Of a stretch of DNA of 64,000 bases, positions 10,364-19,710 are shown piece after piece. The position numbers and the translations under genes are program-made. The stretch's first letter is position 1. Each line of letters begins with the position of its first letter. A model generated the notes under the pieces. It was not told the DNA's origin, made no database searches, and saw only the letters and a program-made list of their open reading frames with translations. This DNA is from Aradus depressus (Eukaryota; Arthropoda; Insecta; Hemiptera; Aradidae): assembly GCA_963662175.1 (NCBI GenBank), contig OY759219.1, positions 27,074,908 through 27,138,907 on the forward strand, written 5' to 3'.

Positions 10364-11482
10364 AATTAACAATTTATTTTTATTTTTTACTGTAAACTTG
10401 AAAAATTAAGAATAATATAATTTAATTTAGGGAAGGGTGGGTATATATATGTTTATATTTTTTTTATTATGGTTACTACAATTTTACTATTTTCCGTTAT
10501 CAAAGGTTATATTTTGTTTTATATAATTTTTAAATTGTTTTTTTTTCCTAGTTGCTTGCACTATTTACATTAAAGAGCAGGTCCATATTTATTATTTTAA
10601 GATTATTGGTATATTTTTATTATATTGCTTAATTGTTACAATTATATGTATAGATATGTTTTACTTTATTTTCAATAACTATAAGAGAGGGCGCCGGTAG
10701 CTCAGTGGTATGCGTGCTTGACTTCTGTGCTCAAGGTCGTGGGTTCGTAACCCGACCGAGGCCCTTAGTTTATTTTATCTGGAAGGTAAAATAAACTTAA
10801 GCACGCCGTCCTTCGGATGGGACGTTAAGCGATGGTCCCGAGCTTGTACGATGTCAGGTACTCGTTAAAGACCCCTACCCTAGATGAATAAAAATTTAGG
10901 GTAGGCAAAATTTAGGACTCCCACAGTAGAGTCGGGCTCATGTCCACCAGAGTGACGAAAGAGCGCTCTGGTAGTAGGCGATATGACCTCGTTGTTAAAG
11001 CCCGGGCATGAGTCCGGCCATAAGCATTGCAGGGGAGGGGGAGGCGCTGTTAATATGTTTGAATTGATCATTGTGTAGAATATTGTTTTAAAGGTTTTTT
11101 TTTTACAAAATACATATTCTTATAGTCATAGAAAATAAAATAAAACAAATCTATACATATAATTGTAACAAATGAGTAATATAAGAAAAATATACCAATA
11201 ATATTAAAATAATAAATATGGACATGCTCTTTAATATAAATAGTGCAAGCAACTAGGAAAAAAAAACAATTAAAAAATTATATAAAACAAAATATGACCT
11301 TGGATAAGGGAAAATAGTAAAATTGTAGTAATCATAGTAAAAAAATATATGTTTATATTTTTTTATTATGGTTACTACAATTTATATTATATACCTACCC
11401 TTCCCTAAATTAAATTATATTATTCTTAATTTTCAAGCTTACAGTAAAAAATAAAAATAATTGTTAATTTTTCTAACACCTA
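10364..11482. mobile_element. 1.1 kb foldback with a SINE-1 at its apex
   Basis: Left arm 10364-10677 and right arm about 11095-11482 are inverted copies; both outer ends read GTTAGAAAAATTAAC. The arms include ACTGTAAACTTGAAAAATTA-like sequence and TAGTTGCTTGCACTATTTA. A lone third copy of about 120 bp of the arm sequence lies at 7141-7262, next to another SINE-1. No coding capacity. Confidence 0.75.
10684..11014 (+). mobile_element. SINE-1, near full length
   Basis: Head GAGGGCGCCGGTAGCTCAGTGG, box B-like GGGTTCGTAACCC, complete body and the 3' end GCCCGGGCATGAGTC. It lacks the AACCT tail. Sits in the loop of the 10364-11482 foldback. Confidence 0.88.
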
Positions 11483-11546
11483 AGTTATCAAAAAAATGGA
11501 CAAATGGTCTATTGGTGAGATAATAAAAAAATATAAAAACACAAAA

Positions 11547-11790
11547 ACTTTAATAACTGCCGTTGTAATGAATGTATTGACACGAAATTTCATATGTATA
11601 TTAAAAGCCATATAAGCACGATCTTCATTAATTTTCAGCGGAATCAGCCGAAGGAGAGGGAGGATCAGAAGGAGGGCTTAACTCAAAAATCCCTATATTA
11701 TGAATGTATCGACACAAAATTTAGTATGAGACTTGAGACAAAATCAAATTTGTGACATTTTGCATAACTTTCCCTATACATCTTTATTTT
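11547..11790 (-). repeat. CTTCCCC element fragment (minus)
   Basis: Two complement units (AATAACTGCCGTTGTAATGA and ATGAATGTATCGACAC) and TTTCAGCGGAATCAGCCGAAGG. A GCATAACTTTCCCTATAC scrap on plus orientation ends it. Confidence 0.7.
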
Positions 11791-11924
11791 TTGTTAATAA
11801 CATTTGTGAAAAGATCCTTCTTCATAAATGCTACTCATTGGACTGATCAGCCAATTAGTAGTAACCCAACGATTAATAATTGAAATATCACAAAATTTTC
11901 AAATTTCCTGAGAGGATCGAAAAT

Positions 11925-12160
11925 AATGTAGGAAGAAGAATGGGGCCCTTTGTAAGACAGACAATGAGAATGAAGTTGACAAGACTGAAAGCAAGCTCTG
12001 GTCTGTTGCAGCCCACATGAAATCTTAGTCGCTTTCAACTGTCAGACCATCCCTGGAGAGTTGAACTCCCACGTCGACTTACAGCAATCCAACTGACAAG
12101 TTTATCTGAAAGGCAGGAATCGAACCAGGGACTTGAAGTGGAAAAAGTAAAATGTTGGAA
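11925..12160 (-). mobile_element. SINE-3 copy (minus), tRNA-like box B
   Basis: On minus it reads CTGGTTCGATTCCTGCC (box B, about 12116-12132), then a body with CTGACAGTTGAAAGCGACTA and AGACCAGAGCTTGC. The box B match and a second related copy (9690-9900) suggest a third tRNA-derived SINE family. No box A is clear, so the head is probably truncated. Confidence 0.5.
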
Positions 12161-12261
12161 AAGTTATATATCTTCTGAGAAACTGGAATACATCTAATGT
12201 GAAGATGGTTCATGTAGTGAGAAGCAATTATTTCCATAAGTAGTAAAATAAAAAATATGTC

Positions 12262-12310
12262 GGTGAATCACTATGTACTTCCCCAGAACGAATTAATCAA
12301 TTAAATTTTC
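12262..12310 (+). repeat. CTTCCCC element, left end only
   Basis: GTCGGTGAATCAC..TATGTA then CTTCCCCAGAACGAATTAAT. Ends where the LINE fragment begins. Confidence 0.7.
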
Positions 12311-12317
12311 GCTGGAT

Positions 12318-12392
12318 AACGTTATTTTTTTTTCCCCCGAGGGCTGATTTGTGTCACCGCGGCCAGAGTAGGCCTATTGTGTGCCCTGCGTG
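12318..12392 (-). mobile_element. I-like LINE extreme 3' end (minus)
   Basis: On minus: GGGCACACAATAGGCCTACT, CTGGCCGCGGTGACACAA, then a short A tail (T run at 12330-12338). This is the same 3' end as the better copy at 40867-41203. Confidence 0.7.
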
Positions 12393-12790
12393 TACAGCCA
12401 AACAATCCAATATAAACCGCATCCAAGCTTTCCAGTCCAAAGTCCTTCGTCGAATTGTAAATGCTCCCTTCTACGTCATCAATAAATTACTCCATGAAGA
12501 CCTAAACATCCCAACCGTCCAAGAACTCGTCCAATCCCGATTCTTAAATTTCCACAATAAACTTTCATCCCATCCTAACCCATTTGCACAAGTCCTATCC
12601 TCTCAATCCCATCCTGACAATCCTCCACGCCGTCTGAATAGGAGGTGGCCTCGAGATCTTCTAAGTGAAATCTAAACATTGTACTAGTTTCTAGGGAGTG
12701 TCAGCGCTGGCTATTAGTCGGATCTATGTAGTCGAGAATAAAATGTTGTACCAAAAGTGAACAGAAAACTCAAAATAAATTAAAAAAATT
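12393..12790 (+). pseudogene. Jockey-like LINE (family J-B) reverse transcriptase C-terminus
   Basis: The plus strand encodes AKQSNINRIQAFQSKVLRRI, continuing VNAPFYV and on to RRLNRRWPRDLL and a stop at 12673-12675. This is the C-terminal thumb/connection part of a Jockey-type reverse transcriptase, almost identical to the longer minus-strand copy at 34487-35346. The 5' part with the catalytic aspartates is absent. A 3' UTR (TAGGGAGTGTCAGCGCTGG) runs to an A-rich tail near 12790. The open frame starting at 12349 includes 44 bp of foreign sequence upstream, so its ATG is not the element's start. Confidence 0.85.
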
Positions 12791-13170
12791 CCAATGTGTT
12801 CTATAATATCAAAGATACCAATCATCAATTTCCTTCCAATGGACCATTTCACGTTGAGCTAAGTGACCGTACGAAATTATTCACGCTGATATAAAAATTA
12901 ATAGATTTTCGTGACTCGTTCAAAATACTGTTTCCGATAATTAAATAAGAAATTGACTTTAGGATTGATGTTAGCTAATTAAGAAAGATGGAGGTTCCCA
13001 CGGGTGGTCACGCCGCGCCGTCGAGGGTAGCGCACGAGTGAGTTTTCGGTCGAATTCGGCTCTTTTGATTCATGAGCCATGGTCGCCATATTTTGATCCC
13101 ATCCCACGATTTTTTTTTTTTTTTTTTCAAATAATATCCCAAAATTTGCGTACATTTTGAAATGAATTAT
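12791..13170. other. Unassigned sequence with a GC-rich patch
   Basis: 12988-13078 is GC-rich (CACGGGTGGTCACGCCGCGC, GAGGGTAGCGCACGAGTGAG), unusual here, but has no sustained open frame. A T run lies at 13112-13128. Confidence 0.4.
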
Positions 13171-13663
13171 TCACTTCCCCAGCAAGAATGAATCGATTAA
13201 ATTTTAGCTCTCTCTCTCTCTCTCTCTCTCCAAAAACAATCGACCGTTCGGGCTAAAATTCAATATTTGACATATATAGGGGTTCCTCATATTAAATTTT
13301 GTGTCGATAGATTCATTACTTTAGTTATTAGGGGTTTTGAGTCAATAATCTTCCTTTTATTGAAAATAATTATTGAATCGACCACTACATTTGAACACCT
13401 AGTAACCACCCCCTGAGCTCTCTCTTCCCTTGGGTCGATTTGGCTGAAAATAAATAGTTGTACTTATAGGGTTCTGAATATACATATTCATACATTTTCT
13501 GGTTGAAACATTCAGTCTATCGGGAATTAGCATGTTCACAAAAAACACAGGGAGACAGTAATTAATTTTTTCATTTTTTGAAAACATGAAATTTTGGTGA
13601 AAACTCGAAATTTAGTTTTCGACCAACTGCATAACTTCCCCTATACTTATAGATGAGAAGTAA
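13171..13663 (+). repeat. CTTCCCC element, full-length copy (493 bp)
   Basis: Left end ACTTCCCCAGCAAGAATGAA, a CT microsatellite at 13208-13230, the ACCGTTCGGGCTAAAATTCA block, two GATACATTCATT-type units and the right end GCATAACTTCCCCTATACTT followed by GAGAAGTAAAA. No coding potential. Confidence 0.8.
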
Positions 13664-13850
13664 AATGTAGTGTGACCTCTTACAGATGTTATCATTGCCG
13701 GCTATCAAGGTTCCACTGATCATCATCAGGCTGTCTGCAAAGAATCGTACAGGGCTTATGTAGATGGGGGGAGGGCTTAGGCAACCTCGAAAGCCGGTTA
13801 GTACAAATAATAAAATCTGTGAGAGGTCAGACTATGTTTTTATTATAAAA
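13664..13850. mobile_element. Hammerhead foldback HFE-A3/A4
   Basis: Minus arm 13664-13734 and plus arm 13775-13840. The minus arm keeps CTGATGA but has GATA in place of GAAA; the plus arm keeps CTCGAAAGCCGG but has lost the CTGATGA box. Flanks TAAAATGTAG and TAAAATATAG are a possible 10 bp target-site duplication with one mismatch. Confidence 0.7.
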
Positions 13851-13856
13851 TATAGG

Positions 13857-14118
13857 GAATCGGTGTAGCTCAGAGGTAGTGTGTTGGTCTACTCAGATCT
13901 AGATCGCGGGTTAAAAAAAACTTTGAGCATGCCGTCCTTCGGATGGGACGTTAAGAGATGTTCCCGAGCTTGTACAATGTCAGCTACTCGTTAAAGTTGG
14001 TTAAACCTGGGTTGACAAAAATTTAGGACTCCCACAGTAGTTGGACTCATGTCCATCAGAAAGATGAAAGAGCCTTCTGGTAGTAGGCGAAATGACCTCG
14101 CAGTTAAACTCTGAGTCT
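13857..14118 (+). mobile_element. SINE-1, diverged with internal deletion
   Basis: Head TCGGTGTAGCTCAGAGGTAG and GATCGCGGGTT, then a deletion directly into the ACTTTGAGCATGCCGTCCTT body. 3' end is degraded. Confidence 0.8.
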
Positions 14119-14431
14119 CAATAACTAACAATTCTCTCTTCTTCTATTTGTTCATTCATTATCGCTCCCATCGTAGAAGATGAATACATAAATGATAAAA
14201 AATTTAAATACGCCAAGAATTATGAATATATAGGTGTGAAAGGTATTAAACAGGAGCCCATTATAACTGACATTAATGTCATTTCTATGGACTTTTAATA
14301 GGCTTGTTGTGTAAAAGAAAAAAACATTTTATATCTGCCATTAATTAATGTCAAAGGATAACATTTTTCAAATAAATGTCAAGAAAAAACTGTTTAATTG
14401 TCATTTGCATATTTAACATTTTTATTATTTT
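14119..14431. other. Unassigned AT-rich sequence
   Basis: Contains two similar ATTAATGTCA-type stretches (about 14266 and 14341) but no feature that I can classify. Confidence 0.35.
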
Positions 14432-14750
14432 CGTTCCCCACAAGGTATAAGAGAAGCAATGTAATCAATCAGAAATTCAATTTTGATACCGAAAATGAAA
14501 AAAAAAAAAATTATCTGTATTTGCGTCTGTGGACAGAATAACTAGAATGAATGTATCGATACGAAATTTCTTATATGTATCTAGAACACCATAAGGACAA
14601 CTAATGTTTTTTAGCCAAATTGGCCAAATATAGGGATTAGGAGGGGGAGAGGGTAGAACTTAACACAAAAACCTTAATAACTGCCGATGTAATGAAAGTG
14701 TCCACACAAAATTTAGTATGAAGATTCACAAGTCAACTATTAATTTTTTG
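14432..14750 (-). repeat. CTTCCCC element, right two-thirds (minus)
   Basis: Enters at the right end (AAGGTATAAGAGAAGCAATG..TAATCAATC) and reads back through AATGTATCGATACGAAATTT and ACTGCCGATGTAATGA to TTAGTATGAAGATTCA. Confidence 0.75.
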
Positions 14751-14919
14751 AACAAAATATCGATTCTTTTTAAAATATCGAGGGAGATTCACGGTCTACT
14801 TTTTTTATCTGACAGATTGACAAATGCAGATTTTAATATTGCGATTCTTATTTTTTGAAGGCTAACTACTCAAATATACTTGTGTTATTACCTACTTAAG
14901 GAAATGTTAGTTTGATTCA

Positions 14920-15059
14920 TGCCCGGGCTTAACTTCATCGCTTACTACCAGAGCGCCTTTTTTTAAATTCTGCCTACCTCGGTTTATTTACCTAGGATAG
15001 TGGACTACCGCTCAATGTCCCATACGAAGAACAGCGTATTCAAGGTTTTATCAATCCTA
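14920..15059 (-). mobile_element. SINE-1 3' half (minus), decayed
   Basis: Starts with the complement of the 3' end (TTCATGCCCGGGCTTAACT) and TTACTACCAGAGCGC, then degrades. Confidence 0.65.
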
Positions 15060-15061
15060 AA

Positions 15062-15490
15062 TACAAAAGTCGTTGGTGAATCATCGGCAATGAACTTCCC
15101 CAGAACAAATAATCAATTAATTTTTCGCTCCCCCTCCACTGTCTGCGCTAATATTCAACAGTTGATTTACACAGGGTCTCCAAGATCCTCGTACTAAATT
15201 TTGTGTCGATAAATTCCTTACATCAGAAGTTATTGGTTTTTGAGTTAAGCCTCCCCCCTCTTCAACTTTTTTTTTTTTCACATATGGAATACAGAGGTCG
15301 GAAAACATGAAATTCCGCTGAAAACTTCAGATAGAATTTTTTACCGATTACATAACTTTTCGTTGTTTCCGGCATTTTTTCCTCCAGAGGTGTCTTCTTT
15401 TTTCTTCGTTGGACAATATTTCGGGACAATTGCAGGTCCCTTCTTCTGGTCACTATGAACCAAAAGAAACACGATTACATAACTTCCTCT
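15062..15490 (+). repeat. CTTCCCC element copy interrupted by HFE-F2
   Basis: Left end GGTGAATCATCGGCAATGAA then CTTCCCCAGAAC; ends at GATTACATAACTTCCTC. The hammerhead-like element 15359-15471 sits inside its right end between copies of CGATTACATAACTT. Confidence 0.75.
15359..15471 (-). mobile_element. Solo hammerhead-like element HFE-F2, 14 bp target-site duplication
   Basis: 113 bp unit, minus strand, reading CCAGAAGAAGGGACCTG, a short loop, GTCCCGAAATATTGTCC and GTTTCCGGCATTTTTT complement parts. The duplication CGATTACATAACTT is present exactly at 15345-15358 and 15472-15485, so both boundaries are certain and the unit moved as a single arm. Confidence 0.8.
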
Positions 15491-15591
15491 TTTATAATAT
15501 AATATTATTATAACGGGAAATAAAGCCTAAGGGTCTTAGCCGGGTTTCGAATACGATGATCTTTTCAGTAGACAAGGACATTAACTCTAAG

Positions 15592-16076
15592 TAGTGATGG
15601 TCGGATCGGATAGTATCGATATTTAATCTAATCGATAATACTATAGAAAATCTGAAACATTAATTTCGAACAAGAAAAGCAATCGCTGATGTGTGGATGC
15701 ATTTCGATAGAGATGTAAGGCGTAAGAAGTTGACTCGATGTAAAGAATGCAAAAAAGAATACCGAACTTTAGGTAACACATCGAATCTCAAGGATCACCT
15801 CAAAAGAAATCATCCGGTAATTTATTTTAATACTACTGAAGACGATCCACTCAAACATTTAGATCAGTGACGACAATGCCAAGGTTCTAATAATATTAAA
15901 CTTTACTTGAGTTCTATCAATGTTTACGAAAATTCAGTAAACTTATCATAAAATATAGAGAATATATCACTAGTTCTATTCGATAGTACAATCGATATTA
16001 AATATAACTATGATAATATTCGATAGTCAAATTCTATCAATTCATCGTTAGTACTATCGATGGTTCGACACCACTT
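15592..16076 (+). mobile_element. Non-autonomous hAT element with BED-finger remnant
   Basis: 485 bp. Terminal inverted repeats TAGTGATGGTCGGA (left) and AAGTGGTGTCGAACC (complement of right). The 8 bp target duplication is ACTCTAAG / CCTCTAAG (15584-15591, 16077-16084), 7 of 8 identical and matching the hAT preference NTCTAGAN in part. Sub-terminal TATCGATA-type repeats are common in hAT elements. The interior keeps one transposase exon piece (next entry); the catalytic part is absent. Confidence 0.88.
15687..15870 (+). pseudogene. hAT transposase N-terminal BED zinc finger fragment
   Basis: One frame encodes about 60 residues: DVWMHFDRDVRRKKLTRCKE then CKKEYRTLGNTSNLKDHLKR and NHP, stopping at TGA 15868-15870. 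The spacing W..F then C-x2-C then L..HL..H (here CKEC, then H and H five residues apart in HLKRNH) is the BED-type zinc finger, which binds the element ends in hAT transposases. The RNase H-like catalytic fold and the C-terminal dimerisation domain are missing, so this fragment cannot transpose. It has no clear start codon of its own at the N-terminus. It lies between hAT-type inverted repeats and is deleted relative to the usual 500-700 residue protein. Confidence 0.85.
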
Positions 16077-16101
16077 CCTCTAAGCTACCGGGGCTCTGGG
16101 A

Positions 16102-16385
16102 TGTGAAGTTCAGGACACTGGACACTTGCAGATAATGCAAGACGTTGCAAGTAGATTTGGACAATGAGATCCCAAACCTGGCTAACGTTGCCTATAGGAT
16201 GTAACCTGAGTGATCATAGTTTATGAATATTAACTAGATGAACGAATGCTAATGTGGTCCTGCCTCGGTCATTAGAGAACAATCCTGAAATCAATCCTTC
16301 TATTGTTTTAGACTCTGCCTTTATCTTTACTTCTTCCTACCTCATTAACTTATTGTTCATTAATGGTCTCTTTTTACTTTTCAAA
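16102..16385. other. Unassigned sequence
   Basis: No repeat or open frame recognised. Slightly less AT-rich than the surroundings. Confidence 0.35.
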
Positions 16386-16482
16386 CTACACGAAGTATAG
16401 GAGAAGTTATGTAATCTGTTGAAAATTCGAAGCGGAATTTTCAATGGAATTTCATATTCTTCGACTTCTATATTCAAATATG

Positions 16483-16514
<32 letters not shown>

Positions 16515-16772
16515 TAAAACTTTGTGAATAAGATAACTTTCGATAGAATGAATGCATAGACACAGAATTTTATAGGTGAATCCAGAAACCTCTAACGACC
16601 ACATCTATTGTTATTCAGCGAAATCGACCAAAAGGATTAAGATGATTGGGGGGAAGGCTCAACTCAAAAACCCGGATAACTGCCGATATACCTAATGAAT
16701 TTATGGTCACAAATTTTGTATATTTATTTTTATAAAAGTTAATTAATTAATTCGTTCTGGGGAAGTACATTG
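16386..16772 (-). repeat. CTTCCCC element, full-length but short copy (minus)
   Basis: Right end (CGAAGTATAGGAGAAGTTAT complement), a 31-base A run (16482-16512), then AACTGCCGATA and the left end (AATTCGTTCTGGGGAAGTAC). 387 bp, internally deleted in the left-end block. Confidence 0.75.
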
Positions 16773-16872
16773 CTTTTTATTTATGACATAAATTTTGTCA
16801 TTTATTTATAATTGTTTTCGCATTTATTTGTCAATAGCTGAAATACACAGCGTTGTTAAGGAGAAATATCAT

Positions 16873-17146
16873 TTATGATATTTAACATTTTTGCTGAGAG
16901 ATTGTGAAACACTTAATAAATTATAAAGAAAACACGAATGTTTTTTATATTGTCTATTTCACAAGATATATAAAATATATGGGAGTACTTTCGGTATTGC
17001 TACCATCTTCAGCCACGACTTAACAAATACTGTATTTGTTAAGTCGTGGCTGAAGATGGCAGCAATATCGAAAGTACTCCCATATATTTTATATACATAT
17101 CTTGTGAAATAGACAATATAAAAAACATTCGTGTTTTCTTTATAAT
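16873..17146. mobile_element. Hammerhead foldback HFE-C1/C2, 10 bp target-site duplication
   Basis: 274 bp unit bounded by GAAATATCAT at 16863-16872 and 17147-17156. Nearly perfect inverted arms from about 16932 to 17135. Minus arm: CTGAAGA, T, helix II GGTA/TACC closed by a GCAA loop, GAAAGTACTC, then CCAT, which pairs with the TGG before CTGAAGA. Plus arm (17050 on): the same but helix II has two mismatches (GGCA/TATC). Confidence 0.85.
16978..17020 (-). ncRNA. Hammerhead ribozyme-like motif C1
   Basis: Core boxes CTGAAGA and GAAA are intact. Helix II is 4 bp with a GNRA-type loop and helix III is the self-complementary AGTACT followed by C (cleavage predicted after that C). Helix I is only about 3 bp (TGG/CCA). 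A single T lies between CTGAAGA and helix II. Fold read by eye; activity unknown. Confidence 0.6.
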
Positions 17147-17156
17147 GAAATATCAT

Positions 17157-17435
17157 ATCAACTACTAGGTCATGTCGCCTATTACCAGAGCACTCTTTCT
17201 CTCTGGTGGACATGAGTCTGGTGGGAGTTCTAAATTTTGCCTATCCAGGTTTATTCACCTAGAATAAAAGAGGTCTTCAACGAGTATCTGAAGGCTCGGA
17301 ACATTTCATCGTCGGGTTTGTTCCGGATCCATTTTGTCAGGCTCAAGGTTTTTTCATCTCTCACATAAATAACCTAAGGACCTCGACCGGGTTTCGAATC
17401 CGCAATCTTAAACTCAGTATACAAGGAGTCATTGT
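17157..17435 (-). mobile_element. SINE-1 copy (minus), decayed
   Basis: Complement of the body (TTACCAGAGCACTCTTTC, GTGGACATGAGTC, TTTATTCACCTA, CAACGAGTAT) and a box B-like GGGTTTCGAATCC near 17390. Confidence 0.8.
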
Positions 17436-17518
17436 ATTATATGGCCACACCTCCAGCCTCTTTTAATAGCTGAACTATATCCTCCAACTGCCAAACTCTC
17501 TTCTCAGATTGATTGAAG

Positions 17519-18110
17519 GGGTAGGTTTTGTATCTATATTATCCAAAGCATGAAGGCCCATATGATATCCCCTATTATCGCTACAACTCCTTCCTTATCC
17601 AGGCTAACTCCCTCTGGAACTCTCTCCCTCTCCAGATCCGCCATGCTCCTTCTCTTCATTCATTTAGGTCCCTACTTTTCCATTATCTCCTAACTCAGCA
17701 AACCTCTGATTTCTAAGGCGGGCTCCTATTTGGTAGTTCTCGTCTTCCTATAAGTATCTCACTCCACTGGACAGATTGTCACTTTCTTGTTTCATCTGTC
17801 CAGTTTTAGCGATTAAATTCATATATAACTCACTATTGTTATTATGTTTTACATTATTATTCATACTTTTTTTTTCTTATTTTTATTTTATTATTATTAT
17901 TATTTTTTTCCATTAATTTTCACCATTTTATTTTATTGTTTTAATCATTGCCTCTCTTTAACATTTAATATTTATTACTAGAGACCTCCTTTCTTTTATT
18001 TTTATTCTGTCTCAATTGATCGATACCTGTACTCTTTTGACTATTTCTTATGTTATTATTCTTAGGGGACGGAAGTCCCAGAATAAAGATTATTTTTCAA
18101 TTCATTTCAT
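17519..18110 (+). pseudogene. CR1/L2- or Jockey-like LINE 3' end
   Basis: The short frame 17528-17716 ends with YRYNSFLIQANSLWNSLPLQ, IRHAPSLHSFRSLL and a stop. This LWN-LP..IR..SL..F..L pattern is the usual extreme C-terminus of CR1/Jockey-type reverse transcriptases. A T-rich 3' UTR of about 390 bp follows, ending in GGAAGTCCCAGAATAAAGAT and a TTTTTCAATTCATTTCATT tail. The rest of the polymerase is missing (5' truncation). The upstream residues MYLYYPKHEGPYDIP fit the same domain, but the clade cannot be fixed from such a short piece. Confidence 0.7.
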
Positions 18111-18900
18111 TGTCTACCTACTCTCCTGGAAGCGCAGGATCTTTTCGAAATCGAAGTTTTGTTTCCTCAAATCATCTGGGTTGAGAAATGCCTCATAAGG
18201 TGTGAATAACCTCCACATTCAGGATGTGTAGCGTAGTTTCCTGAATCACTTTACATCTTCTGCAGAATGCATCGGGAACAATGCCCATAAATAGATCTTA
18301 TCTTACCATGTGTTCTGTAAAGTACCCGATTAATTTTGCTCCTTAAAATTTTGAAAAAATTTCGTGAATATAGATCAAACAGTGTGTGTCTTCATACTAG
18401 CATTGTTTAACCATATTGGTGCGATTCACCATTGAACATCTTATAGGAGTTGTTGAAAATCTTGGATGATTATTTTATACGTTATTGGAAATTTCATTTG
18501 TTTATATAACATAATAATAACGGAGCAACGCTGAAACTGTTGTTGGTCTTTTTGTCAATAGTAACTTGGTTTTATAGCCTTAACATTAATATTCATGAAA
18601 TGGCAAGAGTATTCGTGAATTTAATGTAATGTTCTGTGGCTTAACCTGGATGTAAAGAGGAATAAAGTCATTTTCAGAGAATTCAGTTGGTTAATATGCA
18701 AATAAGGGTTTTTAAGCGGTACAGGCTAACGGGTGCAAAAAAAAAAAGAGGAGGCTTTGTGGGGTATTTGAGACGGAATGGGACTATGTGAAAATCGGCG
18801 AATCAAAGTCGAGCAAAGTGGCAGATTAGCTCAGTTCCAATATAAACAACTCTAGATCCTTTAGAACGGGTTTATTTTCTCTCTTTTTTTTCTGGGATGG
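18111..18900. other. Unassigned non-coding sequence
   Basis: About 800 bp with no open frame of note and no match to the repeat families named here. A purine-rich run lies at 18738-18751. Confidence 0.4.
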
Positions 18901-19109
18901 GTAATGTTTGCCGAATCGACAGACTGAGGGTTTTGGAGAGGATCCACAAAGTGGAAGGGTAGCCTCTCTGTTGGGTCCTGGTCATCCGACCAGGATTAAG
19001 GATTATCTGCTTATTTTCAGTTGGCATTTCGACTCATCCATAGGAATTGTTTGGAGAAGCCGTATTTTTAGGAGCTCGGCTATAATCGAGTTTTATGTTT
19101 TCATGATTT

Positions 19110-19710
19110 TTTGATGATAAACCATATTTTGATGCTGAGGACGTTGGAGAAATGCTACGAGAAAAATATCGACATTCACCGCCTAGGAGAAGGCTATTAG
19201 GGGCATCTGCAAGAACGCACCCGCAAGAACGTAAGACCAAGTACATAAGGACCGTGAGGAAGAAAGTAAGAGCAAGGGAACTTGTACTTGGTTTGACCGG
19301 GTAGATTCAAGTACAATGGCGAGGAATAGACGCTACAGGTCACTGAAGAAGATGCTCGGATCAACGTCTCTATCCCGAGACACCAAAATAACAATATATA
19401 GAACAATCTGGGTCTTGTCTAGGAAGTCCGGGCCGAAGTCTTGCTTAATAGGCATTGAGGAAGATATTCAGCCCTACTCCTGACGGAGATAAATGGTCCA
19501 AGAGAGCTGAAGGAGGTGTTCAAGAGCCTTCGAGAAGCAAGAACGGCTGGCGTGGCTGGCACATCAACAGAGGATGGAACCAGACAGAGTAACAAGGAGG
19601 ATACTAGAGAAGCAATCAGGAGGACAACGAAGGAGACGTAGACCACACTTCCGTTGACAAGAGGACGACCTCCCGACGATAGGTGTGAGAGTTGCGGAGG
19701 CCCAGATTCT
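19110..19710 (+). pseudogene. LINE reverse transcriptase C-terminal remnant
   Basis: Broken frames on plus give RRYRSLKKMLGS, LSRDTKITIYRTI, then after frameshifts RLAWLAHQQRMEPDRVTRRI and GGQRRRRRPHFR. That order (thumb-region K..IYRT, then W..H..RM, D, then R-rich basic tail) is the C-terminus of RTE- or Jockey-type LINE polymerases. There are at least three frame changes or stops. I cannot place its 5' or 3' boundary. Confidence 0.6.

Larger units (their letters stand above)
15519..16101 (-). mobile_element. SINE-1 copy (minus) split by a hAT element
   Basis: 15519-15591 gives the complement of box B (GGGTTTCGAATAC) and the head; 16077-16101 completes it (CTAAGCTACCGGGGCTC, box A complement). 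The sequence joins correctly if the hAT insert and one copy of its target duplication are removed. Confidence 0.85.

Noticed and set aside
10880..11071. Small frames over SINE bodies here and at 25690, 31759, 45462 and 3934
   Set aside because: They translate SINE-1 sequence in either direction and recur at each copy.
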